Source: JAJPGZ01 sp038229295 (lineage in GTDB: Bacteria; Verrucomicrobiota; Verrucomicrobiia; Chthoniobacterales; UBA10450). Taken from it: DNA of 46,188 nucleotides. This document shows positions 8,408 to 17,677 of this stretch, one piece after another. Where the stretch lies: contig JBBROO010000022.1 in assembly GCA_038229295.1 (NCBI GenBank), positions 1 through 46,188 of the forward strand, read 5' to 3'. Below the pieces are notes generated by a model that saw only the letters and a list, made by a program, of their open reading frames with translations, was not told the DNA's origin and did not search any database. Position 1 is the stretch's first letter. The number at the start of each line of letters is the position of its first letter. A program made the translations under genes and the position numbers.

Positions 8408-9955
8408 TTAGCTCAGCGTGACGTAGGGCCGCAATCCGTGCAGACCGCCTTCGCGGCCGAATCCGCTTTCCTTGTAGCCGCCGAACGGACTGGTGGGATC
8501 GAATTTGTTATACGTATTCGCCCAAACAACGCCGGCGCGAAGTTTGTTCACGATCTTGAAAATCTTACTGCCTTTATCGGTCCAAACTCCGGCGCTCAAT
8601 CCGTAGGGCGTGTTGTTCGCGCGCTCGATCGCTTCCTCGGGTGTGCGGAATGTCATGACGCTCAGGACTGGCCCGAAAATTTCTTCCTGCGCAATGCGAT
8701 GCGATGCGGTAACGCCGGTGAAAAAGCTGGGCGGATACCAGTAGCCTTTGTCGGGCAAACGCAATCGCGGTTGGACAAGTTCGGCGCCTTGTTGCAAACC
8801 GCTATCGACCAACTCGCAAATTTTATCGAGCTGCATGCGGGAATTGATCGCGCCGATATCGGTGTTTTTGTCGAGAGGGTTGCCGACGCGCAGAGTCGAG
8901 ATGCGATCTTTCAATTTGCGGATGACGGGCGCGAAGATTCCTTCCTGCACAAATAAACGTGAGCCGGCGCAGCAAACGTGGCCCTGATTAAAATAAATTC
9001 CGGAAATGATTCCTTCGACTGCTTGATCGATGGCGGCGTCTTCGAAGATGATGTTGGCGGCTTTGCCGCCGAGCTCGAGGGTGAGTTTCTTTTTCGTGCC
9101 GGCGACAGCCTGAGTGAGAAGTTTTCCGACCGATGTCGATCCAGTGAAGGCGATCTTGTCGATGTTCGGGTGATCGACGAGCGCCTTCCCAGTTTTGCCG
9201 GCGCCGGTGACGATGTTGACCACGCCATCGGGCAGCTCGGCCTGCTGGAAAATTTCGGCGAGATGCATCGCGGTGATCGAAGTGGTCTCGGCTGGTTTAA
9301 GAACGCAGGTATTTCCGCAGGCGAGCGCGGGCGCGAGTTTCCACGCGGCCATGAGCAAGGGGAAATTCCACGGAATAATTTGGCCGGCCACGCCTAACGA
9401 GCGCGGGGTGCGACCGGGAAAGGCGTATGCCAGTTTGTCGGCCCAGCCGGCGTAATAAAAAAAATGGGCCGCGACAAGTGGAAGATCGACATCGCGCGAT
9501 TCCTTGATGGTTTTGCCGCCGTCCATGGTTTCGAGGACGGCGAGCTCGCGCGATTTCTCCTGAATCAAGCGCGCGATGCGGTAGAGATATTTGCCGCGCT
9601 CGCGGCCGGACATTTTTCCCCAGACGGAATGGTAAGCGCGGCGCGCGGACTTTACGGCAAGATCGACATCGTGCGCGTCGGCCTCGGCGATTTCGGCGAG
9701 CTTTTCCTCGGTGGCCGGATTAATGGAATCAAAGTATTTTCCTGAGTGCGGTGCGACGAATTTTCCATTGATGAACAACGGGTAGCGCTTGCGCAACTGA
9801 ATGTAATTATGCGCTTCGGGTGCGGGCGCGTATTCCCAACGGGTCCCAAAGCGAAGCTGCCGATCTCTGGGGGGAAGAACAAGGCGGCTGTGATTCACTG
9901 CGCCATCGCGCGGTAAAATAGTTAGGGCGGAAGAGCGAGTTTTTTTACGCGGCAT
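8408..9955 (-). CDS. NAD(P)-dependent aldehyde dehydrogenase
   Basis: A 515-residue ALDH-family enzyme oxidising an aldehyde to its acid. It has the cofactor loop IIPWNFPLLMAAWKLAPAL, FTGSTSVGKL, the general-base Glu in LTLELGGKAANI, the catalytic cysteine in FNQGHVCCAGSRLF, and EEIFGPVLSVM. The substrate cannot be told. The closest general pattern is betaine or phenylacetaldehyde dehydrogenase-like. A copy of the iterated word abuts the ATG on its 5' side (TGTCGATCTT directly followed by ATG). An internal start near MSGRERG would lose the fold entry, so the long form is kept. Confidence 0.9.
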   Translation of the reverse strand: MPRKKTRSSALTILPRDGAVNHSRLVLPPRDRQLRFGTRWEYAPAPEAHNYIQLRKRYPLFINGKFVAPHSGKYFDSINPATEEKLAEIAEADAHDVDLAVKSARRAYHSVWGKMSGRERGKYLYRIARLIQEKSRELAVLETMDGGKTIKESRDVDLPLVAAHFFYYAGWADKLAYAFPGRTPRSLGVAGQIIPWNFPLLMAAWKLAPALACGNTCVLKPAETTSITAMHLAEIFQQAELPDGVVNIVTGAGKTGKALVDHPNIDKIAFTGSTSVGKLLTQAVAGTKKKLTLELGGKAANIIFEDAAIDQAVEGIISGIYFNQGHVCCAGSRLFVQEGIFAPVIRKLKDRISTLRVGNPLDKNTDIGAINSRMQLDKICELVDSGLQQGAELVQPRLRLPDKGYWYPPSFFTGVTASHRIAQEEIFGPVLSVMTFRTPEEAIERANNTPYGLSAGVWTDKGSKIFKIVNKLRAGVVWANTYNKFDPTSPFGGYKESGFGREGGLHGLRPYVTLS

Positions 9956-10033
9956 AAGATCGACACGAAATGTGTAGTCCTACTTGGCGGTGGCCGCACG
10001 CAAAAAACGGCGTCACTGCGGCCGTACATGGAG

Positions 10034-10067
10034 GACGCCGCGGAGACAAGAGCGTCTCCGCGGCGTC
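10034..10067 (-). terminator. Hairpin after the PEP-CTERM gene
   Basis: Perfect 14-bp arms GACGCCGCGGAGAC and GTCTCCGCGGCGTC with a 6-nt loop, 26 bp past the stop of the minus-strand PEP-CTERM gene. There is no clear T-tract, so it may be a repeat-derived hairpin serving as a terminator. Confidence 0.6.
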
Positions 10068-10092
10068 GCTTCCCCAAGTTATTCAGCCGATA

Positions 10093-10767
10093 TTAGCTCT
10101 GGCGACGAGCGCGCAGCCAAGTGAGGCCGAGGGCGCCCAGACCACCCAATCCCATCAACGACCATGTGGCTGGTTCAGGCACGGCTGCGATGGTAATTGT
10201 GTAAGCAGCAGTCGGGGCGAATACCGTGGCGAAGCCTCCCGAGGCATCCCTACTAACTTCAGATCCCTTCGGACTGATGGTCGTCGTAAACAGGGTGTAA
10301 GTGCCGAGTGGGGCGCCAGCCAACGAGAATTGCAGATTGGCCACCTGGTAAGTACCAGCCACGCGGAATCCGGTCGCTCCCAAATCACCCTGATCGATCG
10401 TGCCGCTTTGCGGATTAATGACAGTGTCAGTATCGCTTAGAAAACCGGAGCTTGCTCCCGACGAAGAAGTAAAGGACTTCGGAAACCCATCGTCAGTCTG
10501 GTTAAGGAATGTGAAGTATGTCTCACCTGTGATGCTGATCTTTGTATTGAAGCCATTTAGCGTAGGCGCCTGAAGCCAAAGCGAGTAGCCGCTCGCGGCA
10601 AAGTCAGCGGTGACGAAGACATCCAAACTTATTATGTCAGTGGGAAGGTAGGTCCCCGAGGTCGCGGCTCCGGAGTTATCATTAAAGGCGAAGCTCGCTG
10701 TTTGGGCGAACGTCATTCCGGTTACTGCCATGAGGCAGACCACGGAGAGAAGTAGTGTTTTTTTCAT
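10093..10767 (-). CDS. PEP-CTERM sorting domain protein
   Basis: A 224-residue secreted protein. The N-terminus MKKTLLLSVVCLMAVTGMTFA is a signal peptide. The middle is a beta-rich domain that may bind a ligand or other surface material (SFAFNDNSG, TYLPTDIISLDVFVTADF, GYSLWLQAPT). The C-terminus has the full exosortase-dependent tripartite signal: VPEPATW, a hydrophobic helix (MGLGGLGALGLTWL), and basic RARRQ. Such proteins are cut and sorted by an exosortase and often go to extracellular polymer. No exosortase is in the window. No Shine-Dalgarno site precedes the ATG. Confidence 0.88.
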   Translation of the reverse strand: MKKTLLLSVVCLMAVTGMTFAQTASFAFNDNSGAATSGTYLPTDIISLDVFVTADFAASGYSLWLQAPTLNGFNTKISITGETYFTFLNQTDDGFPKSFTSSSGASSGFLSDTDTVINPQSGTIDQGDLGATGFRVAGTYQVANLQFSLAGAPLGTYTLFTTTISPKGSEVSRDASGGFATVFAPTAAYTITIAAVPEPATWSLMGLGGLGALGLTWLRARRQS

Positions 10768-11077
10768 TGGAGTTGTTTCTATTTGGTTGCTGATTACTTG
10801 GGTTTTTATTTCGATTTGTTGTTGCTGTTGTCGGTGAAAATTTCCTTTTTGAGGGCGACGGTGATGAGTTTAGGCGAATTTAGATTCGAAAAGCCAGTAA
10901 ATTCTTAATAATTTTACGGACGGCTTTCTTTGGCCATAAAGATGTAAAAAGGACGCCTCGGCCAAGCTGGCCGCGCCAAACATTCAACTGGGGTGCCGTA
11001 ATCAAGTCGCATTATATTCGGGAGTCCTTCTATGACCGGATGCCTGACACGCATAGTTTTTTTGGGTTTTTCTAACA
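10768..11077. other. 310-bp gene-free spacer
   Basis: This is the 5' leader of the PEP-CTERM gene and the 3' flank of the first dockerin-like gene. It holds T-rich sequence, a small palindrome CGAAT-TTAG-ATTCG (10875-10888) that could be an operator, and a hairpin CGGCCA-AGC-TGGCCG (10959-10973). I see no convincing RpoN -24/-12 site, which many PEP-CTERM genes have, and no copy of the iterated 10-mer. Confidence 0.5.
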
Positions 11078-14000
11078 TCACGGCAAGGCGGTACCCGACT
11101 TTGACTTCACAAGGGCGATGTCGCCGCTGTTGAGGTTGCCGTCGATGGTGACGTCCTCGCGGAAATTGGAGCCACTGACCAGCTGACCAGATTGGGATTT
11201 GGTCTGGGCGATGTCTCCCGAATTAACGAACGTGTCGGCGGTCGTGTCGCCGGCCAGAATGCTCATGGGAACAGTGACGTTGCCGGTATTTGTGCCAGTA
11301 CTCAGACCGAACAATGTGATTGCGATGGTCTGCGCGTTAGCGACGCCGGTAAGATTCACAAAGACCTGATTGCCGCTGACGGTGACGCTCGAGACTGCTC
11401 CGGTGCCTGAGGTCACCGCGGCGGAGGTGAGCCGCGTGATTGCGGCGGCGAAGGTAACGACTACCTGATGATTACCGGAAGCGCCGCCGGTGCGACATTC
11501 GATGCCGGGCGTGCCGCTGAGAGGCAGATTGACATCGAAGACGCCCGCAGTTCCGTGGGTCTTACGAGAGACCGCGCTGAGCGGTAGTATGCAATTGCCG
11601 GCTACGGTGTAAGTCGCGGCCGGATAGGCGTTGTCAGTCTGTGCTTTGACAAACGTATGGTCGATGAGAGCGGTCGAGCGCTCCAAGGTGTTATTCGCAG
11701 GGGTATCACCGGTGAATGTCCTTCCGTTGACCGCGCCGAGGAGATCCCCAAGTTGCGGATTTCCGACTGCTGACTTTGGGACGAAAATAGTGATCGTCCC
11801 GTTAACGTTTTTGTTGCTGGCAGGCAAAGCCGCTCCGACAAGAGTTTCGGTAGGAACACCGACGACAAGACCGACGACAGCGGTGGCAATAGTACCGTAG
11901 TCAAAAGTCACCGCGCTGTTTGAGTCGCTCCTCATCCCGACGTAATACTGCTGGCCGGGCGAAGCGAAGGAATCCCACACCATCCTCCACCTGCTGTTTG
12001 GCGGGACGGTGCTGAGATTGGTTACTTTCATCTGGAACATGAAATTGTCTGGCCCAGCGGGCTCGCCGACTGCGACGTAGTCAATGGCAAGCTGGGGGTT
12101 CGCGCTCGCCGCCGTGCTTTCCGGGTGGCTGGGATCGTTCCGGTGGATAATCAGGCCGCTGCAAGTGTCGCCAACATAGGGCGCGGCAATTTCGTTGTTT
12201 GCGCAGGAGGTCCCGACGCCATTTACCGCCAAAACCTTGTAATAATATGTCTTGGTAATGTCGGACGCCACATCGTCGTAGGTGTTCTGATTTCCCGAAA
12301 CGGTTGCGATAGGAGTTGGATTCTCACCGCCACTCGCAATTCCCCTCAATATCTGATAGCTCGTGATCGTCGAGTTGCCGGTATCACCCTCGGACCATCC
12401 GAGATGGACGATGGGACCGATGCGACGTTGTGTGACGGTCGGCATACCAGGAACCGAGGTAGCGGTTAATGGGCTGGGCGGGTCGAAGGCAGCGACAAGT
12501 CGACGTCCGCTGGACTGGCGCGCGATTGTTCCGGTGGCGGCATAGGCATTCCCCGTTGCAGTGGGCACTGCCTGGGCGCAATTACCGCCAGGACATCCGT
12601 TGACGTAGCCGACTTCCACGCGACCCTGCTTGTCGACAGTAATGCCGAAAAAGTCGAGTAGGTTGCGGCAGATATTGGCCCCGCCTCCGTTCCAGATACA
12701 ACCGCGTTGTACCGGAGCGCCCGGAGTTGCGTCAGAGGTCGTCCAAGTCAACCCGCCGTCAAAGGTGTGGGCCACGTAAAGATGCCAGACGCCATTGAAA
12801 GTCGCTGAGTCAGCGCTTCCAGCGGTTGTTGAGCCGAGGAAGGCGACTGCGGCGCGACCGGTATCTGCGGCCACGGCGGCGGGGTACCTGATATTCTGGA
12901 GCCCGTAAACGGAGCTGACCTCGACGATGTTATTCCAAGTATTACCATGGTCGTCCGATGTCGCGACGGCCGCGGCGGCGTCAGCATTAGCCATGGCGAA
13001 GTAGACACGGCCATTATTGTCGATGCCGACCGCGGGATCGCTGCCGCCGGAGGTGGTTTGAATGCTGCCGTTGCCAACATGACGAATGCGCCAGGTTATT
13101 CCATTATCCTCTGAGACGACGACGGCTCCGTCGCCACCACAGTTATTGTTTGGTAGATAAACTGTTCCATCTTTAGGCGAGACCTTCACATGCCCGTGCA
13201 ATCCGCCGCATTCGGTCGTGTAGGTGTCTACAAAAGGACCCCAAGTCGCCCCTCCGTCGTCGCTTCGCAAACAAAAGGCCGCGACGAGGTCTTGTGAGCA
13301 GTAATAGACAGCGTTGGGATAAGCTGGCGTTCCGACGAGAGGCGCATGATACGGGCCGCCGCCGACCGTCTCGTGATCAATGCCCGAGCCGAGCGGTCCT
13401 GAGGTTGGGCTCCAGGTATTTCCGTCGTTGTCTGTATAGGAGATCTTGCACGAGGGCGACGTCGCGCTGAGCTCGGCCGCAAAGACGCGACCTGTTTGGC
13501 GATCGGTAAATCCGATCGGATCAGAATCAATCACCTGAGATGTCGGGGCTGGCCGATTGGCCCAAGTTGCCGTCGGGCCACCTGTCGGACAGGCGTTAGT
13601 GAACGTGATGAATAACGTTTCGAGGTCCGACTGGAAATTGGTCACGCCGGTCACATTGTTTGGCGCAGCTGAATTCCAATTCACGCCGATCGATGGTTCG
13701 CCCGCGCCACGTCCCATATATTCCATGGTGGGCCCGGTCGTCGTGGTAACCGGTGTCAGAACTCCCGGCGCTTCGAAGTTTTCATACCCTACCTTCGGGC
13801 CATTATCTGGAGGTGCCGTGGGTGGTGGCGCAGGTGTAAGCGGAACTACCGCCGCCGTCCCATGATACTGGTCCGGTGGTGTGGTAGCAAAATAGATGAC
13901 GTGCACCGTAAAAACGCCGACACCGTCTGTCGCCGGGTTGATATGCCCTACCTCTGTGACGCCGGCGCCATTTCCTGACGAATCTACGATCGATCCGGCG

Positions 14001-14353
14001 TTTGAGCCCTTGTGAATAACCAGATCATAATCGTCTTGCGAAGCAGGCGGCGTGATCTTGACTTCGACGCGCTTGCCCGCGGCCGACCAATCAGCCTGCG
14101 TGCCGCCAACGGTTAGCGTAAAAGTATCGCAGTTGACATTTTCTACGCAGCTGCTCTCGCCATTGGCAGCCCCGGTCCCCGTCGCTGTGCCATCCCAGGC
14201 AACAGGGGTATTAGTGGTTGTGTTGATGGTGCCCGATGCCGGGTTTGCCGCAAAACTGACCATCGTGAGCAGGACGCCCAATGAACAAAGAGCGAAAGCC
14301 ACGACGACGCGGAGGTTAAAGATACCGAATTCGGAGGCGGGATTTTTTTTCAT
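11078..14353 (-). CDS. Giant secreted BNR/FnIII protein with dockerin-like C-terminus (copy 1)
   Basis: 1091 residues starting MKKNPASEFG. An ATG five codons upstream is less likely. An uncleaved or signal helix (VVVAFALCSLGVLLTMVSFAA) is followed by a pre-peptidase C-terminal-like beta domain (~60-165). A propeller region follows with Asp-box motifs (TDNDGNTW, RSDDGGATW, SEDNGITW, TSDDHGNTW, TFDGGLTW), then an FnIII-like unit, a cysteine-bounded module (~730-925) also found in copy 4, an ECRTGG beta domain, and two EF-hand-like dockerin loops (DTTADTFVNSGD, DVTIDGNLNSGD). The loops suggest calcium-dependent docking. Asp boxes occur in sialidases, but I see no clear catalytic set, so enzyme activity is unproven. 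It holds no copy of the iterated 10-mer. Confidence 0.85.
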   Translation of the reverse strand: MKKNPASEFGIFNLRVVVAFALCSLGVLLTMVSFAANPASGTINTTTNTPVAWDGTATGTGAANGESSCVENVNCDTFTLTVGGTQADWSAAGKRVEVKITPPASQDDYDLVIHKGSNAGSIVDSSGNGAGVTEVGHINPATDGVGVFTVHVIYFATTPPDQYHGTAAVVPLTPAPPPTAPPDNGPKVGYENFEAPGVLTPVTTTTGPTMEYMGRGAGEPSIGVNWNSAAPNNVTGVTNFQSDLETLFITFTNACPTGGPTATWANRPAPTSQVIDSDPIGFTDRQTGRVFAAELSATSPSCKISYTDNDGNTWSPTSGPLGSGIDHETVGGGPYHAPLVGTPAYPNAVYYCSQDLVAAFCLRSDDGGATWGPFVDTYTTECGGLHGHVKVSPKDGTVYLPNNNCGGDGAVVVSEDNGITWRIRHVGNGSIQTTSGGSDPAVGIDNNGRVYFAMANADAAAAVATSDDHGNTWNNIVEVSSVYGLQNIRYPAAVAADTGRAAVAFLGSTTAGSADSATFNGVWHLYVAHTFDGGLTWTTSDATPGAPVQRGCIWNGGGANICRNLLDFFGITVDKQGRVEVGYVNGCPGGNCAQAVPTATGNAYAATGTIARQSSGRRLVAAFDPPSPLTATSVPGMPTVTQRRIGPIVHLGWSEGDTGNSTITSYQILRGIASGGENPTPIATVSGNQNTYDDVASDITKTYYYKVLAVNGVGTSCANNEIAAPYVGDTCSGLIIHRNDPSHPESTAASANPQLAIDYVAVGEPAGPDNFMFQMKVTNLSTVPPNSRWRMVWDSFASPGQQYYVGMRSDSNSAVTFDYGTIATAVVGLVVGVPTETLVGAALPASNKNVNGTITIFVPKSAVGNPQLGDLLGAVNGRTFTGDTPANNTLERSTALIDHTFVKAQTDNAYPAATYTVAGNCILPLSAVSRKTHGTAGVFDVNLPLSGTPGIECRTGGASGNHQVVVTFAAAITRLTSAAVTSGTGAVSSVTVSGNQVFVNLTGVANAQTIAITLFGLSTGTNTGNVTVPMSILAGDTTADTFVNSGDIAQTKSQSGQLVSGSNFREDVTIDGNLNSGDIALVKSKSGTALP
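11082..11197 (-). repeat. Dockerin-coding direct repeat, unit A
   Basis: 116 bp that by eye are identical to 14528-14643. They encode the last ~38 residues of secreted proteins 1 and 2. The related ends of proteins 3 and 4 are nearly identical in protein but differ in DNA. Confidence 0.9.
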
Positions 14354-14461
14354 ACGACGAGGGTACATTGTTGATTCGGGATTGGGAAAAGAAGCGGACG
14401 CCGGGTGGGGCGTACTTCGGATTACAATTTAGTCATGTCGACCAGGGCGGATGAACGCGCC

Positions 14462-14494
14462 GTTGAGCCGCGAAGGGATACTTCGCGGCTCAAC
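14462..14494 (-). terminator. Hairpin after secreted protein 2
   Basis: Perfect 14-bp arms GTTGAGCCGCGAAG and CTTCGCGGCTCAAC with a 5-nt loop, about 30 bp beyond the stop at 14524. A copy of the iterated 10-mer (14496-14505) follows directly. There is no T-tract. Confidence 0.6.
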
Positions 14495-14523
14495 ATGTCG
14501 ATCTTGCAGTCGGTTGGCGCTAG

Positions 14524-17484
14524 TTAGGGCAAGGCGGTACCCGACTTTGACTTCACAAGGGCGATGTCGCCGCTGTTGAGGTTGCCGTCGATGGTGACGT
14601 CCTCGCGGAAATTGGAGCCACTGACCAGCTGACCAGATTGGGACTTGGTCTGGGCGATATCGCCTGAATTGACAAAGGTGTCGGCGGTGGTGTCGCCGGC
14701 GAGGACGGCCATGTTGACCGGAATATTTCCCGCACCGTTAGCATCGGTTACGTTGTTGAGCGTAACGGTGAGCCTTTGCGCGTTGGTCACGCCGGTGAGA
14801 TTCACCGTGACAACATTGCCGCTGGCACTCGCACTGGTCACCGAACCGGTTCCCGAAGTGACCGTCGCGCCACTGATGGTGACTGAGAGCGGGAAGTTAA
14901 CGACCATCTTGAAGTCGCCGTTAGGGCCGCCGGTGCGGCATTCGATCCCGGGCGCTGGTGGAAGGAGGTCGACATCAAAGGTACCGGCGCCGCCATGGAC
15001 CTTGCGTGAAACGACGGTGGTCGGTACCGGCGGACCGGGGACGATGAACGAACGCGATTGCACTGCTGAGGTGGCGCAGCCGCCCCGAACCGTCTGCCGC
15101 ACGTAAACGGTGTGGGATCCCGCACTGAGACTGCTGAAGGTGGACTGCCAGGTGCCATTGGGATTAGCGGAGGCGGAAGTTGGGAAAGAAAAACTCGGAT
15201 CGTCGAGCGACACTTCCACCACACCATCCAACTGCATGCCTGCGCCGACGATATAGGTGAAAGCGCCAGCGGCGTCGACCTTGATCGGCAGACTCGATGG
15301 ATTGAAAACATTCTCACACGACGCCGGTGCGGGCGGGCAAGGCGTTGCGGCTAGTGGTCCTCTCTCCGACATGGCGTAACCCGTCACGCTCTTCAACAAG
15401 GCGCCGTTAGGCGGATTGCCGACCAGGCTCCGGGGAATAGTGAGAGTGATCGTGCCCGGCGCGGTGTTGCTGCTGGTGGCTGTGACCTGCAGCGAGTTCA
15501 CGGCGTCCGGATTGTAGGTAATGAATTTTTTGGATAGGGCCGAGCGGATGACGCCCAGGGTCCCGGTACGGCCGATCAATTGGCCGCTGCGGACTTCTGC
15601 CGCCACCCAGAAAACCTTGTCGATCGGATCGGCGACGCTCTCGTCATAGTCCCACTGAACTAAGTAAAGCAGGCCATCGCCGCCGCCTGTTCCCGTCGCC
15701 GCGGCCAGCGCGGCGGTGGTGGCGTCTGCCACTTGCATGTTCACGACAATGTTCGGCCCCTGCTCGGTCATATCGACCTGGCGAATGTCGAGCGCCGGGA
15801 CGTTAGGCCCGATGACAGGCCCATGGTCGGGAAACAGGCCGTCGCCCGCCTCGTCCCTATCGAAAGTGGCGGGAGGAAGCGTGTGGGTTCCCTGCACAGT
15901 CACAGGCAAAGGAACAGTCGCATTGTTGGCCGGCGAAGTGATGGCGACCGGCCCTGATTGCCCCACGTTACCCACGGAGGCAAAAAGGCTGGGGCCGCAG
16001 ATTTGCTTGCTGAACATCACGTAGGGCGCTCCGGTGACGGTGGGGTTCGCCGCCGTCACGGCCGACTGGTTGGTGTTGTCGTTGTAGATGATCATGGCCG
16101 CACCGCGGTCGTCGAGTGTGATCGACGGGTATTCGAGGAAGCTGCGGTCGTTCGTGCCGGGTGGCACGGTGACATCGCACAACGTTCCCCCGAGGCAGAT
16201 CTGTCCGAAGTGGATAGTGGTCTCGCTCACCTTTGTGTAGGTAAAAGTGGGTGCGGCGTCGAAGGCGTTGAGGGTCTGGGCCATGTAAATGTCCCAGCGG
16301 TTATCAGTGCTGGTGGGGTTTCCGGCCATGGAACCGCGATACCACACGATGTCCGCGCGGCCAGGATCGCCGGCGATAATCCACGGCATGATGATCGTGC
16401 CCGTGCCCTCCGGACCGGTCGTCGGGCTCACGCGCTTCGAGACGGACCACGTGTTACCCCGATCCGTTGAGGTGGCCATGAAAATGGCGGTCGCGTCGGA
16501 CCAGGCGACGTAGAGGTTGCCCGCGTTATCGATGGCGGGGACGGGGAACACATTGGCGGAGCCAGGGCCGACCGTCAGGTCAACCACGGAGACCGGCGCG
16601 CCGGTGTCGGGATCCTGGATCCTGAACATCTTGAGGGTCCCGCCCGAGTAGTACATCTGGTAAGCCAGGATGTAGTCCGTCCCCCCAATGTTCCGCTTCG
16701 TCTTGTCCACGACGAATGGACCCGACTGGCTGACGGTGCCGATCGCTTGCGACCCGGCCCAGGTCGTGCCCGCGTCTCGCGTTGTGTTGAGGTGGAAGTT
16801 GTTCCCCACGCTTACGGCCAGGTTGCGCACAGTCGTGTAACCGCGACCGTCGCCGAAGGCGCCAATCCACTGCCGGTCGTCCTGTGCGCCGCCGGGATCA
16901 TTGGGACCGAGGCATGACCCCGGATTCACTTTGGGAAAGGTATTGCCGCCATCGTCGGACACCGCGGTGGTGACGCAAGCGGCCGAGAGGTCGCAAAAGT
17001 AAAAGCGACCCAAAGCGTCGAAAGCCTGGTGGGTATCGCCGCCGCCCGGCCCGGCGACGGAGTCGCGTACGATCGGCGTGCCTAACGGAATGAACGTCCG
17101 TCCGCCATCCATCGACTTCCAGAGCAAGCTTACGGTGGTGCTAACGCCGAAGGGCACGGAAACGAAGGGAGCGCCCGCAGGAGTAGGGGGCGCGCCGTTC
17201 ACGTTCGGGCTCGGCGCCGGAATCGCTACGGGGGCGGAATTGATGAAGGGCTCACCGCCCGCGGCCGAGAAATCCACGATGGTGTTATGGCTGAACAAAA
17301 TGCCCGAGGCAGGAAGGACCGAGTTTGGCCCGGCGATATTCTGCGATACCTTTGTCGAGTTGCGAGCCATGCGGCCGCCGACTGCTTCAAGGTTTAAGGC
17401 GAATCCCACGAGGAAAACGCCGATGACGACGAATAGGACGGTGAGGGCAACGCGGGCTGTGATCGAGGATTTAATCTTTTTCAT
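14524..17484 (-). CDS. Giant secreted BNR-repeat protein with dockerin-like C-terminus (copy 2)
   Basis: 986 residues starting MKKIKSSITARVALTVLF. It has a hydrophobic export helix, then a propeller with Asp-box-like repeats (SMDGGRTF, SDDGGNTF, TRDAGTTW, STDRGNTW) and DDRQWIGAFG. A short Ig-like unit follows (GPVAITSPANNATVPLPVTV), then a region beginning DRDEAGDGLFPDHGP that resembles the choice-of-module found in copies 1 and 4, then another Ig-like unit (TWQSTFSSLSAGSHTVYVRQ). It ends in the ECRTGG beta domain and the two dockerin loops. It sits 170 bp from copy 1 in the same direction. Its final 38 residues are DNA-identical to copy 1, pointing to recent duplication or gene conversion. 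Its ligand or substrate is unknown. It holds no iterated 10-mer but three GCCTAACG words. Confidence 0.85.
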   Translation of the reverse strand: MKKIKSSITARVALTVLFVVIGVFLVGFALNLEAVGGRMARNSTKVSQNIAGPNSVLPASGILFSHNTIVDFSAAGGEPFINSAPVAIPAPSPNVNGAPPTPAGAPFVSVPFGVSTTVSLLWKSMDGGRTFIPLGTPIVRDSVAGPGGGDTHQAFDALGRFYFCDLSAACVTTAVSDDGGNTFPKVNPGSCLGPNDPGGAQDDRQWIGAFGDGRGYTTVRNLAVSVGNNFHLNTTRDAGTTWAGSQAIGTVSQSGPFVVDKTKRNIGGTDYILAYQMYYSGGTLKMFRIQDPDTGAPVSVVDLTVGPGSANVFPVPAIDNAGNLYVAWSDATAIFMATSTDRGNTWSVSKRVSPTTGPEGTGTIIMPWIIAGDPGRADIVWYRGSMAGNPTSTDNRWDIYMAQTLNAFDAAPTFTYTKVSETTIHFGQICLGGTLCDVTVPPGTNDRSFLEYPSITLDDRGAAMIIYNDNTNQSAVTAANPTVTGAPYVMFSKQICGPSLFASVGNVGQSGPVAITSPANNATVPLPVTVQGTHTLPPATFDRDEAGDGLFPDHGPVIGPNVPALDIRQVDMTEQGPNIVVNMQVADATTAALAAATGTGGGDGLLYLVQWDYDESVADPIDKVFWVAAEVRSGQLIGRTGTLGVIRSALSKKFITYNPDAVNSLQVTATSSNTAPGTITLTIPRSLVGNPPNGALLKSVTGYAMSERGPLAATPCPPAPASCENVFNPSSLPIKVDAAGAFTYIVGAGMQLDGVVEVSLDDPSFSFPTSASANPNGTWQSTFSSLSAGSHTVYVRQTVRGGCATSAVQSRSFIVPGPPVPTTVVSRKVHGGAGTFDVDLLPPAPGIECRTGGPNGDFKMVVNFPLSVTISGATVTSGTGSVTSASASGNVVTVNLTGVTNAQRLTVTLNNVTDANGAGNIPVNMAVLAGDTTADTFVNSGDIAQTKSQSGQLVSGSNFREDVTIDGNLNSGDIALVKSKSGTALP
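14528..14643 (-). repeat. Dockerin-coding direct repeat, unit B
   Basis: The partner of 11082-11197: identical over 116 bp by eye, then diverging by scattered third-position changes further into the gene. Confidence 0.9.
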
Positions 17485-17624
17485 AAGACGGATTTGGTAA
17501 GGCACGAACCGTTGGCGCCATGGCGGAAACGGCAGGGCAGTTTGATTAAGATTCGGAAATGCGTGGCGGTTTGGTCGCGCCTTGGCGCAAGATTACGTTT
17601 CTAATAATCAACCGTCTCTCGCGT

Positions 17625-17644
17625 CGGGAACGGTGCCGTTCCCG
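17625..17644 (-). terminator. Short hairpin after the lipoprotein gene
   Basis: Perfect 9-bp arms CGGGAACGG and CCGTTCCCG around TG, 34 bp past the stop of the minus-strand lipoprotein gene. The remaining 17485-17677 spacer is otherwise featureless. Confidence 0.5.
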
Positions 17645-17677
17645 GTTTCTGCGAGTTAGTCTAACCACAACAGCGAG

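Noticed and set aside
10768..11077. An RpoN promoter or small RNA before the PEP-CTERM gene
   Set aside because: No TGGC-N8-TGC pair with correct spacing was found, and the hairpins are too small to argue for an RNA.
11078..14368. Calling the giant proteins sialidases
   Set aside because: Asp boxes are clear, but they occur in many propellers. I could not find the sialidase Arg triad or the FRIP motif, so no enzyme name is given.
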